Shown here piece by piece: positions 52,374 to 60,794 of a DNA stretch of 64,000 nt. The stretch spans positions 62,001 to 126,000 of the forward strand of contig UBXM01000020.1 in assembly GCA_900469445.1 (NCBI GenBank), in the 5' to 3' direction. The DNA is from Hyphomicrobiales bacterium (GTDB taxonomy: Bacteria > Pseudomonadota > Alphaproteobacteria > Rhizobiales > Rhizobiaceae). Within the stretch, counting starts at the first letter, position 1; each line of letters opens with the position of its first letter. Made by a program: the position numbers and the translations under genes. Under the pieces are notes generated by a model, which did no database searches, was not told the origin of the DNA, and saw nothing but the letters and a program-made list of their open reading frames with translations.

Positions 52374-53480
52374 TTACTTTGCGGCTTCAAATGCGGTGAC
52401 GAGATCGGCGTTTGCTGCATCGACGGTGACTTTCGCCTTGTCGAGAACCTTGGCCATCCCGAAGAATTCGTGTGTCACGCCTTCGACCTCGATGAGATTG
52501 ACGGCCACACCTGCGGCCTTCATTTTCTCCGCGTAGGCTTGTCCCTCGGAGTGAAGCGGGTCGATCTGCGCGGTGACCACAGTGGCAGGGGGAAGGCCTT
52601 GCAGATCCGATCGGCCGACAAGATTGATACGAGGGTCCGCTATCTCGTCCTTGGATTTGAAGACATGCGAGACAAACCACTCCATATCGGCCTTGCCCAG
52701 CGGCGCTGCATTCGCATTTTCCTGGTAGGAGGCGGTGTTCATGTCATTGCCGGCGATTGGATAGACGAGTAGCTGGTGGACCGGCATCATCGTTTTTTTC
52801 TCTTTCGCCATCAGCGCAACGTTCGCCGCAAGATTGGCGCCCGCGCTTTCACCGGCGACGGCAATCCGCTTGGAATCGCCGTTGAGAGTGTGGATATTCT
52901 CGACAGTCCAGGTGTAAGCTGACCACGCATCATCGTGCTGTGCAGGGAACTTGCTTTCCGGAGCGTGATGATAGTCGGCGGAGACAACGATTGCCTTTGA
53001 ACCGAGCGCAAGGGCACGGGGCGTGGCATCGTATACGTTGATGTCGCCCACCACCCAGCCGCCGCCGTGGAAGTAGAGAATAACCGGGAAAGGCCCCTCG
53101 CCCTCGGGAATGTAAACGCGAGCGGGCAATGCGCCGGCCGGGCTCGGGATGGCGATATCTTTCGTTGCAACCTTCGCCTCGGGGAATGGTGAGATCTTCT
53201 TGTCCCGTTGCACGGTCCGCGCCGCGTCGGCAGCACTTGCCTGAGTGCGCGCTTCCGGAACATTCAGTGTTGCGAAGGGCTTGGCTTGAAGTGCTTTCAA
53301 GGCATCAAGGACTGACTGCATCTGCGCGTCGGGTTTGGCCGGCTGTTGCTCCCCGGGTTGCGGTGCAGATGTCGCGGGTTGCGATGTAGCGGGCTGTTGC
53401 GCCGAAGCGATACCAGCGGACGACGACAGAAGGAGAAGAGTAAGGCTGCCGGCGCGCAGGGGTAAGTTCGATATACGCAT
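52374..53480 (-). CDS. Secreted alpha/beta hydrolase (HSL-type esterase)
   Basis: A 368-residue hydrolase. Residues 1-27 are a signal peptide ending GIASA, followed by a Pro/Gln/Thr-rich low-complexity linker to about 52. The catalytic domain has the oxyanion motif YFHGGGW, the nucleophile elbow VAGESAG, and a C-terminal histidine in GVTHEF, with the acidic residue in QIDPLHSEG. It is an esterase/lipase of the hormone-sensitive-lipase family acting in the periplasm. It lies 37 bases after the PQQ/PEBP gene in the same operon. Confidence 0.9.
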   Translation of the reverse strand: MRISNLPLRAGSLTLLLLSSSAGIASAQQPATSQPATSAPQPGEQQPAKPDAQMQSVLDALKALQAKPFATLNVPEARTQASAADAARTVQRDKKISPFPEAKVATKDIAIPSPAGALPARVYIPEGEGPFPVILYFHGGGWVVGDINVYDATPRALALGSKAIVVSADYHHAPESKFPAQHDDAWSAYTWTVENIHTLNGDSKRIAVAGESAGANLAANVALMAKEKKTMMPVHQLLVYPIAGNDMNTASYQENANAAPLGKADMEWFVSHVFKSKDEIADPRINLVGRSDLQGLPPATVVTAQIDPLHSEGQAYAEKMKAAGVAVNLIEVEGVTHEFFGMAKVLDKAKVTVDAANADLVTAFEAAK

Positions 53481-53517
53481 TCTGTATTCCTCAGATTGAA
53501 CGGGGATGTTTTCGGCG

Positions 53518-55311
53518 TCACTGCTTCGGCGGTTCGGCTTTCTGCTGGTACAGACCCATCAGCTCCCCCTTGCCAATCACGTGGCCGGAAATGGCTGCAA
53601 GCAACGCATCCCGATCCGAGGTTGGCGGGATATCAATCACCGAATCGAGGGCGATCACCTGGAAATGGTAATGGTGTGCCTTATCACCGACGGGAGGCTT
53701 TGGTCCGAAATAGCCATGAGTGCCTGAGCTGTTGCGACCCTGAAGGACGCCTTCTGGCTCGACCAGTCGGAGTTGCTCCTGCAGACCCTCCGGCAGGCTG
53801 GTCACCGTGCCGGGAATATTCCAGGCAAGCCAATGAACGAATGGCTTGATCGGTGAGGAATCCGGATCCTCCATGATGATTACGTAGGATGCGGCGTCAG
53901 GGACTGCGTTCCAACGAATGGAAGGAGACACACCGTCGGCATATTCGCTGTGTTTCAGCGGAATGGAAGTGCCGGTGTCGAAGGCTTCCGACTGCACCGT
54001 GATTTTGCCCTGGCCATCGGTCTCAGGTCGATCAAGCGCCAGCGGGACACCGACACCCTTCTTTGCCTGGGCCTCCATGACGCTGGCAGGCGCATTCTTT
54101 GCGGACGCGGCTTTTTGCGCATCCCCGGAATAGGCAATCCGGTAGATCACGCCGTTTGCGTCGTCGGCCATGAGGAGCGAGCCGTCCTTGGCGATCGCCA
54201 GGCCAACCGGACGCGCGAAATGGTTTTTGCCGCCGTCGGTCAGGAAGCCGGTGAGGAACGGTTCAATCGTCTTGGGTTGACCATCTTCAAAGTGAACCCG
54301 AACGATCTCGTAGCCCGAGGCTGGGTTTCGATTCCATGAGCCGCGCATTGTGGCGAACGCATCGTCGGCATACTCGGCCGGGAACGATGATCCGGTATAG
54401 AATTTGAGCTGCATCGGTGCGGCGTGAGCCGTATAACCGATCACCATCGGCTCGCTCAGATCGCGCCATTGCTCTTTTGTCAGTCCGCCAACCGGGGTGG
54501 ACTGAGGGTAGATGTCCCCGGAACCGAAGACGTGCGGCCATCCGTATTGCTTACCCTGCTCAAGCCGATTGAGCTCCTCAGCCTGTACTTCATCGCCTAG
54601 CAGATCGATCCCGTGATCGAGACCCCAGAGTTCACCGCTCTGCGGTTGCCAGTCAAAGCCTATCGTGTTGCGTAAGCCAGACGCGAAGATGGTTCGGCTT
54701 TTCCCATCCGGCGTCGCTCGCAACACCGCGGCATTCTCGGCATTGCTTTCGTTGCATGCATTACAAGTCGATCCGACACTGATGTACAGCATCCCATCAG
54801 GACCGAAGGCCATGACCCGGTTTGGATGCTGGCCAGAGTCTGGAAGGTCCCCGATGATCATCTCGAGCGGACCAAGCGTACCATCACCCTTGATGTCGGC
54901 GACGAATACCTCTTTGACCGTTACAAGATACAGCTTGTTATCCTTGATCGCTAGGCCGTGAGCCTGAGCTCGCGCCGCCACCTGAACAGGGGCCGCGTCG
55001 GCTTTTCCGTCACCATCCTCATCCTTCAAAAGGAGAACGTCGCCCTCTTCGCGCCGGCTGACATAGACGTAGCCTTTGTCGGAGACGGCGAGGATGCGAC
55101 TATTTCCAAGTCCTTGGGCAAACGGCTCAACAGAAAAACCTTCAGGAAGCTTGAGCTGATCGATCCTATCGCTTGTTGGTGCAACTTTGTTCGGCTTGAA
55201 TATGTTCGTCGTGATCTGGACTTCGGTGCCGTCACCCTGCTGGGCGAACGCGACGCCGCACGACAGTACCGCTGCCGCGACAGATGCCGCGCGAACTAAA
55301 ATCTGGACCAT
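53518..55311 (-). CDS. PQQ-dependent sugar dehydrogenase-like propeller fused to PEBP domain
   Basis: A 597-residue secreted protein with two domains. After a signal peptide (residues 1-24) comes a sorbosone/PQQ-glucose-dehydrogenase-like beta-propeller to about 395, with SVGSTCNACNESNAENAAVLR, GLRNTIGFDWQPQSGELWGLDHG and FARPVGLAIAKDGSLLMADD-type repeats in part. From about 415 a YbhB/YbcL-type phosphatidylethanolamine-binding domain follows (YVIIMEDPDSS, FVHWLAWNIP, HGYFGPKPP, HHYHFQVIALD). GGAGG lies ahead of the ATG at 55311. An EcfG-like promoter starts 32 bases upstream. The fusion implies that a periplasmic oxidation and a small-ligand-binding function work together; the substrate is unknown. 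Confidence 0.88.
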   Translation of the reverse strand: MVQILVRAASVAAAVLSCGVAFAQQGDGTEVQITTNIFKPNKVAPTSDRIDQLKLPEGFSVEPFAQGLGNSRILAVSDKGYVYVSRREEGDVLLLKDEDGDGKADAAPVQVAARAQAHGLAIKDNKLYLVTVKEVFVADIKGDGTLGPLEMIIGDLPDSGQHPNRVMAFGPDGMLYISVGSTCNACNESNAENAAVLRATPDGKSRTIFASGLRNTIGFDWQPQSGELWGLDHGIDLLGDEVQAEELNRLEQGKQYGWPHVFGSGDIYPQSTPVGGLTKEQWRDLSEPMVIGYTAHAAPMQLKFYTGSSFPAEYADDAFATMRGSWNRNPASGYEIVRVHFEDGQPKTIEPFLTGFLTDGGKNHFARPVGLAIAKDGSLLMADDANGVIYRIAYSGDAQKAASAKNAPASVMEAQAKKGVGVPLALDRPETDGQGKITVQSEAFDTGTSIPLKHSEYADGVSPSIRWNAVPDAASYVIIMEDPDSSPIKPFVHWLAWNIPGTVTSLPEGLQEQLRLVEPEGVLQGRNSSGTHGYFGPKPPVGDKAHHYHFQVIALDSVIDIPPTSDRDALLAAISGHVIGKGELMGLYQQKAEPPKQ

Positions 55312-55342
55312 GTACGAAAACCCTCCACTTGGTTGGTCCCGC

Positions 55343-55367
55343 AACCATCAGGGAGTCGAATAGTTCC
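55343..55367 (-). promoter_or_regulatory. EcfG-type general-stress promoter for the 55.3-51.5 kb operon
   Basis: On the minus strand GGAAC (55367-55363) is followed after 16 bases by GGTT (55346-55343). This matches the alphaproteobacterial EcfG consensus GGAAC-N16/17-cGTT except for G in place of C. It lies 32 bases upstream of the PQQ/PEBP start. The remainder of the 55312-55963 gap shows no gene that I can support. Confidence 0.65.
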
Positions 55368-55963
55368 TTGACGACATGGATTAATCAGCTCACGGGAGCG
55401 ACACCAGTTCTACAGCGCCTCGGCTCAAGCGAGTGGAACTCAAGCTACCTGCTACCAAAGGTTGCCGCGCCCTCCCGACCGCAGCTCGAGCCCGAACAGT
55501 TACGAGAGGATTACGCATTAGCGTTTTCTAACGTCGCTTCGGCCTGTTCTGTGACAAATGTCGTCCTGTAGGTGATCAAAGTGGCGAAGTATTTCTGCTA
55601 TTTCAGCACGTATGTACACGGCGACCCGTGGTCGACATTCGGCATCCTGCGGCAATAATGGCCGATCATTTCATCAACTCTGCGTGCTTCTTCTTGCAGG
55701 CTGTACTGTTTAGGAAAATGCGGTCGCGCGAAAGGTGAGGTCTCGGACCGCTGGAGTGATCGAAAAGCGACGATTAGGCTCCAGAGGCCATTCGAGCCAC
55801 CGACCTGCTAGCAAAAACTTTCCAGTTGGCGGGAAACGCTCTCATCCCTTGATCCAGCGATCTCTCTTGCCCCTCGACCGTCCTGTAGCGCCGCCATTGC
55901 ATCCGAATGACGCAAGGGATACGTGTTCTCCGTCAAATCATTCCTTCCTCATTAGAGATATCC

Positions 55964-58900
55964 ATGACGACGCCCCCTCAACAGACGCCGACACGGCGAA
56001 GCCTAGGCCTAGACGCGCGGGTCGTTTTCGCTTTAGCCGGAGCGCTGGCATTTTTCGTCATCAGCGCTGCGGTGGCTTGGTACAATGTCCAGACCCTGCG
56101 TTCCAACAACGAACGGGTCGTTCACAGCCATGAGGTGATCGTCGCTCTCGCCGACCTTCTGTCCAACATCCAGGACGCTGAGACAGGGCAGCGCGGTTTT
56201 CTGCTGACAAACAGCGATCGCTATCTCGAGCCATACAACGTGGCAATCACCATTATTCCGAGACGGCTTGAGATGATCGCTGGCATGATCAGCGACAATG
56301 CGTCTCAGCAGCAACGTTTGTCCAACCTCAAATCGCGCGTCGAAGGAAAACTGTCCGAGCTTCGCGAGACAATCGATCTGCGAAGGTCTCAAAATGCCGA
56401 AGCGGCGCTCGCGGTGGTGAATTCCGATCGCGGCAAGGTCGAGATGGACGCTATTCGCTCGCAGTTGACGGCGATGCGGCAGGAGGAGACCCGCCTGCGC
56501 ACGCAACGCCTTGCGGAGATGGACAACGCCTATACGACCGCGTTCGCCAGCAGTATCCTTGCTGGTCTGCTCGGTATACTGCTGACCGTCGCTATCGGTG
56601 TGCTGATCCGTCAGGCGACACTGACGCGGAGGCGTCAGGATTGGCTGCAAACCGGAGAAGTGGGTTTGAATGCCGCGGTCGCCGGCGATCGGCGCACCGA
56701 GGAGCTGGGCGATAGCATTCTGCAATTCCTGGCGCGCTACACCGGCGCCGTCGCTGGCGCGATTTTCGTCAAGGGTGAGGACGATTTTCTGCGCGCCGCG
56801 ACCTATGGCGTTCCGGAAGGCGCCAACGTGCCGGAACGCTTCAGGTCGAAAGAAGGTCTACTTGGTCAGGCCGTGACGGAAGCAAAACCTATCCTTGTTG
56901 AAGGCGTGCCGGACGGGTATCTGACCTTCGGCTCGGCACTCGGACGTGACAAGCCGCGGCATTTGATGATCTCGCCGGGAAGTGTCGATGGCGCGGTCAA
57001 TTGCGTCATCGAACTCGGCTTCCTGCGTCCCGTCGACGGCTCGGCTCTGGCCCTTCTCGGACAGGCGTCGGCCTCGATCGCCACTGCCGTTCGCTCAGCG
57101 AAATATCGCAGCGACCTCCAAAATTTCCTCCGCGAAACTCAGCGACAGGCCGAGGAGCTTCAGGTTCAGGGCGAAGAACTCCGCGTTTCCAACGAGGAGC
57201 TTGAAGAGCAAGGCCGGGCTCTCAAGGAATCGCAGGCACGTCTCGAGCAGCAGCAGGTCGAGCTCGAACAAACGAACTCGCAGCTGGAAGAACAGGCGCA
57301 GCAGCTCGAAGGCCAGCGCGACGACCTCGAGAAGGTCAACGCGTCGGTGCAACTCAAGGCCCGCGAACTTGAACAGGCAAGCCAGTACAAGTCGGATTTC
57401 TTGGCCAACATGTCGCACGAGCTGCGCACACCGCTCAACTCTTCGCTCATCCTGGCCAAGCTACTTGCAGACAACCCGGACGAAAATCTCACAGCCGAAC
57501 AGGTGAAGTACGCACAGACAATCCAATCTTCCGGCAACGACCTTCTCAATCTGATCAACGATATTCTCGATCTGTCAAAGATCGAGGCAGGCCATGTCGA
57601 GATCCGGCCGGAGCCGGTCTCTCTCGACAGATTGGTCAGCGGTCTCAGGCAGCTCTTCGAGCCCTTAGCGAGCTCGAAAGGCCTCGGCTTTAAGATCGAC
57701 ATCGCGCCTGAGACGCCAGCCGTCATCGAGACAGATCCGCAACGTCTCGAACAGGTGCTCAAGAACCTTCTTTCGAACGCCTTCAAGTTCACCGAAAAGG
57801 GCAAGGTGACACTGACCTTGCGCAGCGCAGGCGATGGTCAACTCGCTTTAGCGGTGACCGATACCGGCATCGGCATCGCCGAGGATCAGCAGCGCAGCAT
57901 TTTCGAGGCCTTCCATCAGGCCGACAGTACGATCAGCCGCCGCTTCGGCGGAACCGGCCTCGGTCTTTCAATCTCCAGAGAGCTCATGCGCCTCCTCGGT
58001 GGAGCAATCCATCTGAACAGCCGGCACAACCACGGCAGTACGTTCACCATCGTCGTTCCGGTCTCCTATGATCCGTCCAGGGTGGCCTCCCGTGACATTC
58101 ACCCGTCGAACACGGTGACAGCCCCGCAATCCGTCGTCGAAGAGGTGCGGCCAATACAGCCGGTGCACCATCGGATCGTCGAGGACGATCGGGCAATGCC
58201 GAATGAGGGCAAACGCACTTTGCTGGTGATTGAGGACGATGAGACGTTTTCGGCGATCCTGCGTGACCTTGCACGCGAGATGGGCTTCCGGGCGCTCGTC
58301 GCGGGAACAGCCCATGACGCGCTGGACCTTGCCAAGCAGCACATGCCGAGCGCCATCGTTCTCGATATCGGGCTACCGGATCAATCAGGGCTTTCCGTCC
58401 TCGACAGGCTGAAGACCGACGTCCGGACCCGCCATATCCCGATTCATATCGTGTCTGCAGACGACTATTCCGAGACCGCGCTTTCACTGGGCGCCGTCGG
58501 TTACATGATGAAGCCGGTGCGGCGCGAACAGCTCGTCGAAGTCCTTAAGAGATTGGAAGCTAAGCTTTCGCAGGGCGTCCGCCGCGTTCTGATCGTCGAG
58601 GACAACGAGGTCCAGCGCGAGGCCGTCATGAAATTGCTGACCTCGCATGACGTCGAAACCGTCAGCGCCGGTACGGCCGCCGAATGTCTGGCGCTTTTGA
58701 AAGAACAGACCTTCGACTGCATGGTGCTTGACCTGACCCTGCCCGACGCGTCAGGCTACTCGCTTCTCGAAACAATCAGCGGTGACAACAGCCATTCGTT
58801 CCCGCCGGTAATTATATATACGGGCAGAGTTCTGTCGGCGGACGAAGAGCAGCGTCTGCGTCGCTATTCGAAATCCATCATCATCAAGGGCGCCAAGTCG

Positions 58901-59398
58901 CCGGAACGCCTGCTCGACGAGGTGTCTCTCTTCCTGCACCAGGTGGTTTCCGACCTGCCGGATGAACAGCAGAAGATGATCCGCAAGGCCCGCAACCGCG
59001 ACGCGTTGCTGGAGGATCGCAGGATCCTGATCGTCGAAGACGATGTCCGCAACGTCTACGCGCTGACCAATATTCTGGAACCTCGCGGAGCCGTCATCGA
59101 GATTGCCCGCAACGGCCAGGAAGCGCTCGACAAGCTCAGCCAAGCCCAAAACGATGCGACCAAGGCGATCGACCTCGTCCTGATGGACGTGATGATGCCC
59201 GTGATGGACGGGCTGACCGCGACACGCACTATCCGGAGAAACCCCGACTGGAAGAAGCTGCCCATCATCACGTTGACGGCCAAGGCCATGCCCGACGACC
59301 AGCAGCGCTGCATCGAGGCCGGCGCCAACGACTATATGGCCAAGCCTCTCGACGTCGAAAAACTGTTGTCGCTCGTGCGCGTATGGATGCCCCGGTGA
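55964..59398 (+). CDS. Hybrid histidine kinase: CHASE3-GAF-coiled coil-HK-three receivers
   Basis: A 1144-residue membrane sensor. Order: membrane helix ~20-42, CHASE3 sensor ~45-180 (AETGQRGFLLTNSDRYL), second helix ~188-212, GAF ~230-375, long Glu/Gln-rich coiled coil ~385-475, HisKA with H485 in NMSHELRTPLNSS, HATPase with N/G boxes, then receivers with phosphoacceptors D801, D923 and D1075. The second receiver lacks a normal end (IIKGAKSPERL). An ATG at 55964 is preferred over 55907, as it starts right before the signal anchor. It overlaps the following CheR gene by 16 bases. Confidence 0.9.
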   Translation: MTTPPQQTPTRRSLGLDARVVFALAGALAFFVISAAVAWYNVQTLRSNNERVVHSHEVIVALADLLSNIQDAETGQRGFLLTNSDRYLEPYNVAITIIPRRLEMIAGMISDNASQQQRLSNLKSRVEGKLSELRETIDLRRSQNAEAALAVVNSDRGKVEMDAIRSQLTAMRQEETRLRTQRLAEMDNAYTTAFASSILAGLLGILLTVAIGVLIRQATLTRRRQDWLQTGEVGLNAAVAGDRRTEELGDSILQFLARYTGAVAGAIFVKGEDDFLRAATYGVPEGANVPERFRSKEGLLGQAVTEAKPILVEGVPDGYLTFGSALGRDKPRHLMISPGSVDGAVNCVIELGFLRPVDGSALALLGQASASIATAVRSAKYRSDLQNFLRETQRQAEELQVQGEELRVSNEELEEQGRALKESQARLEQQQVELEQTNSQLEEQAQQLEGQRDDLEKVNASVQLKARELEQASQYKSDFLANMSHELRTPLNSSLILAKLLADNPDENLTAEQVKYAQTIQSSGNDLLNLINDILDLSKIEAGHVEIRPEPVSLDRLVSGLRQLFEPLASSKGLGFKIDIAPETPAVIETDPQRLEQVLKNLLSNAFKFTEKGKVTLTLRSAGDGQLALAVTDTGIGIAEDQQRSIFEAFHQADSTISRRFGGTGLGLSISRELMRLLGGAIHLNSRHNHGSTFTIVVPVSYDPSRVASRDIHPSNTVTAPQSVVEEVRPIQPVHHRIVEDDRAMPNEGKRTLLVIEDDETFSAILRDLAREMGFRALVAGTAHDALDLAKQHMPSAIVLDIGLPDQSGLSVLDRLKTDVRTRHIPIHIVSADDYSETALSLGAVGYMMKPVRREQLVEVLKRLEAKLSQGVRRVLIVEDNEVQREAVMKLLTSHDVETVSAGTAAECLALLKEQTFDCMVLDLTLPDASGYSLLETISGDNSHSFPPVIIYTGRVLSADEEQRLRRYSKSIIIKGAKSPERLLDEVSLFLHQVVSDLPDEQQKMIRKARNRDALLEDRRILIVEDDVRNVYALTNILEPRGAVIEIARNGQEALDKLSQAQNDATKAIDLVLMDVMMPVMDGLTATRTIRRNPDWKKLPIITLTAKAMPDDQQRCIEAGANDYMAKPLDVEKLLSLVRVWMPR

Positions 59399-60228
59399 TC
59401 GAAACATTCGAGAAGGTCGAGGACATTGAGATCCGGCTTCTGCTGGAGGCGCTTTATGTGCGTTATCACTACGATTTCCGCAACTACGCGATGGGGTCGG
59501 TCAAACGCAGGTTGCGGCAGGCCTGCGAGCAGATGGGTTTTGCCACGATCTCCGCGCTCCAGGAAAAAATTTTGCATGACGAGACCATGCTGCCGCGGCT
59601 GCTCGGGTATCTCACGGTCCAGGTGAGCGAGATGTTCAGAGATCCGAGCTATTTCCGCGCGATCCGCGAAAAGGTCGTCCCGCATTTGAAGACTTACTCT
59701 TCCCTCAAGATCTGGATCGCGGGCTGCAGCTGCGGCGAGGAAGTCTATTCCCTGGCAATCCTGTTTCGCGAAGAAGGTTTGGAGGATCGAACGATCTTCT
59801 ATGCCACCGATATCAATCAGGATGCATTGCAGGCAGCAGAAGCCGGCGTCTATAACCTCGACCGAGTCCAGCTGTTTACCGAAAATCATCGCAAGTCAGG
59901 TGGCAGATCCTCCCTTTCCGATTATTACAAGGCCGGGTACGGCCGGGTTTCTTTCGACCGGTCATTGCGCGAGCGTGTCGTGTTTTCGGACCACAGCCTC
60001 GTGACTGATGCGGTCTTCGGCGAGATGCAACTGATTTCATGCCGCAACGTGATGATCTATTTCGACCGGACCCTGCAGGATCGCGCCGTCGGCCTTTTCA
60101 AGGACTCGCTGGCGCGGAAGGGATTTCTAGGTATCGGAGCAAAGGAGAACCTACGCTTTTCCGCGCATGCAGACGGCTTCAAGGAATTCGTCCGCGAGGA
60201 AAAAATCTATCAAAGGGTCGGGCTATGA
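59383..60228 (+). CDS. CheR-type protein glutamate methyltransferase
   Basis: A 281-residue CheR-family SAM-dependent methyltransferase. Seen: SAM motif IWIAGCSCGEEVYSLAIL, the acidic ATDINQDAL, and RNVMIYFDRTLQD typical of the family. It would methylate glutamates on a sensor protein. No chemoreceptor gene is present, so the target may be the coiled coil or another part of the adjacent kinase. Start ATG 59383 overlaps the kinase end by 16 bases; a GTG at 59395 with a GTGA overlap is an alternative. Its own stop overlaps the CheB start by ATGA. Confidence 0.92.
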   Translation: MDAPVIETFEKVEDIEIRLLLEALYVRYHYDFRNYAMGSVKRRLRQACEQMGFATISALQEKILHDETMLPRLLGYLTVQVSEMFRDPSYFRAIREKVVPHLKTYSSLKIWIAGCSCGEEVYSLAILFREEGLEDRTIFYATDINQDALQAAEAGVYNLDRVQLFTENHRKSGGRSSLSDYYKAGYGRVSFDRSLRERVVFSDHSLVTDAVFGEMQLISCRNVMIYFDRTLQDRAVGLFKDSLARKGFLGIGAKENLRFSAHADGFKEFVREEKIYQRVGL

Positions 60229-60794
60229 CGGCGTACCGACCCAGGGCGATCGTAATCGGAGCTTCCGCCGGCGCATTGGAGGCGCTTACCGTTATCCTGC
60301 CATCGCTGCCAAGTGATTTTCGCGCCCCGATCATCATCGTCGTGCATATCCCGTCCGACAAGCGGAGCGTGCTCGCGGAACTGTTCCGAGCGAAATGCAG
60401 GATCCAGGTCATCGACGTGGAAGACAAGGAGCCGCTCAAGCCGGCCACCGCTTATTTTGCGCCGCCGGATTATCATCTGCTCGTTGAAGACACGGAAACC
60501 CTGGGTCTGACCTATGAAGAACCTGTTCTGTTTTCCAGGCCTTCAATCGACGTCCTGTTCGAGAGTGCCGCCGACGTTTACGGTTCTGATGTCACTGCCA
60601 TATTGCTGACTGGTGCCAATCAGGATGGCGCGAAAGGCCTTGTCGCCGTAGCCGAAGCGGGCGGACAGGTGATCGTACAGGACCCCGAGACGGCCTTCGC
60701 TGCCGCGATGCCGGAAGCTGGTCTGAGACTTTGCCCGAACGCTGAGGTTCTTTCGCTGGACGGCATATGCGCATATTTGAGGAGGATTGGCTGA
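60225..60794 (+). CDS. Stand-alone CheB-type methylesterase
   Basis: A 189-residue CheB catalytic domain without the usual receiver. The triad is visible: S14 in GASAGA, H41 in VVHIPS, D134 in TGANQDGAKG. It removes methyl groups added by CheR or deamidates. Lacking a receiver, its activity must be controlled by partner proteins, perhaps one of the four receivers encoded around it. The ATG overlaps the CheR stop, and its TGA is directly followed by the ATG of the next gene. Confidence 0.92.
   Translation: MTAYRPRAIVIGASAGALEALTVILPSLPSDFRAPIIIVVHIPSDKRSVLAELFRAKCRIQVIDVEDKEPLKPATAYFAPPDYHLLVEDTETLGLTYEEPVLFSRPSIDVLFESAADVYGSDVTAILLTGANQDGAKGLVAVAEAGGQVIVQDPETAFAAAMPEAGLRLCPNAEVLSLDGICAYLRRIG

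Noticed and set aside
55345-55906. EcfG-type promoter for the large kinase
   Set aside because: A GGAAC near 55434 has no GTT at the right distance on the plus strand; only the minus-strand site fits.
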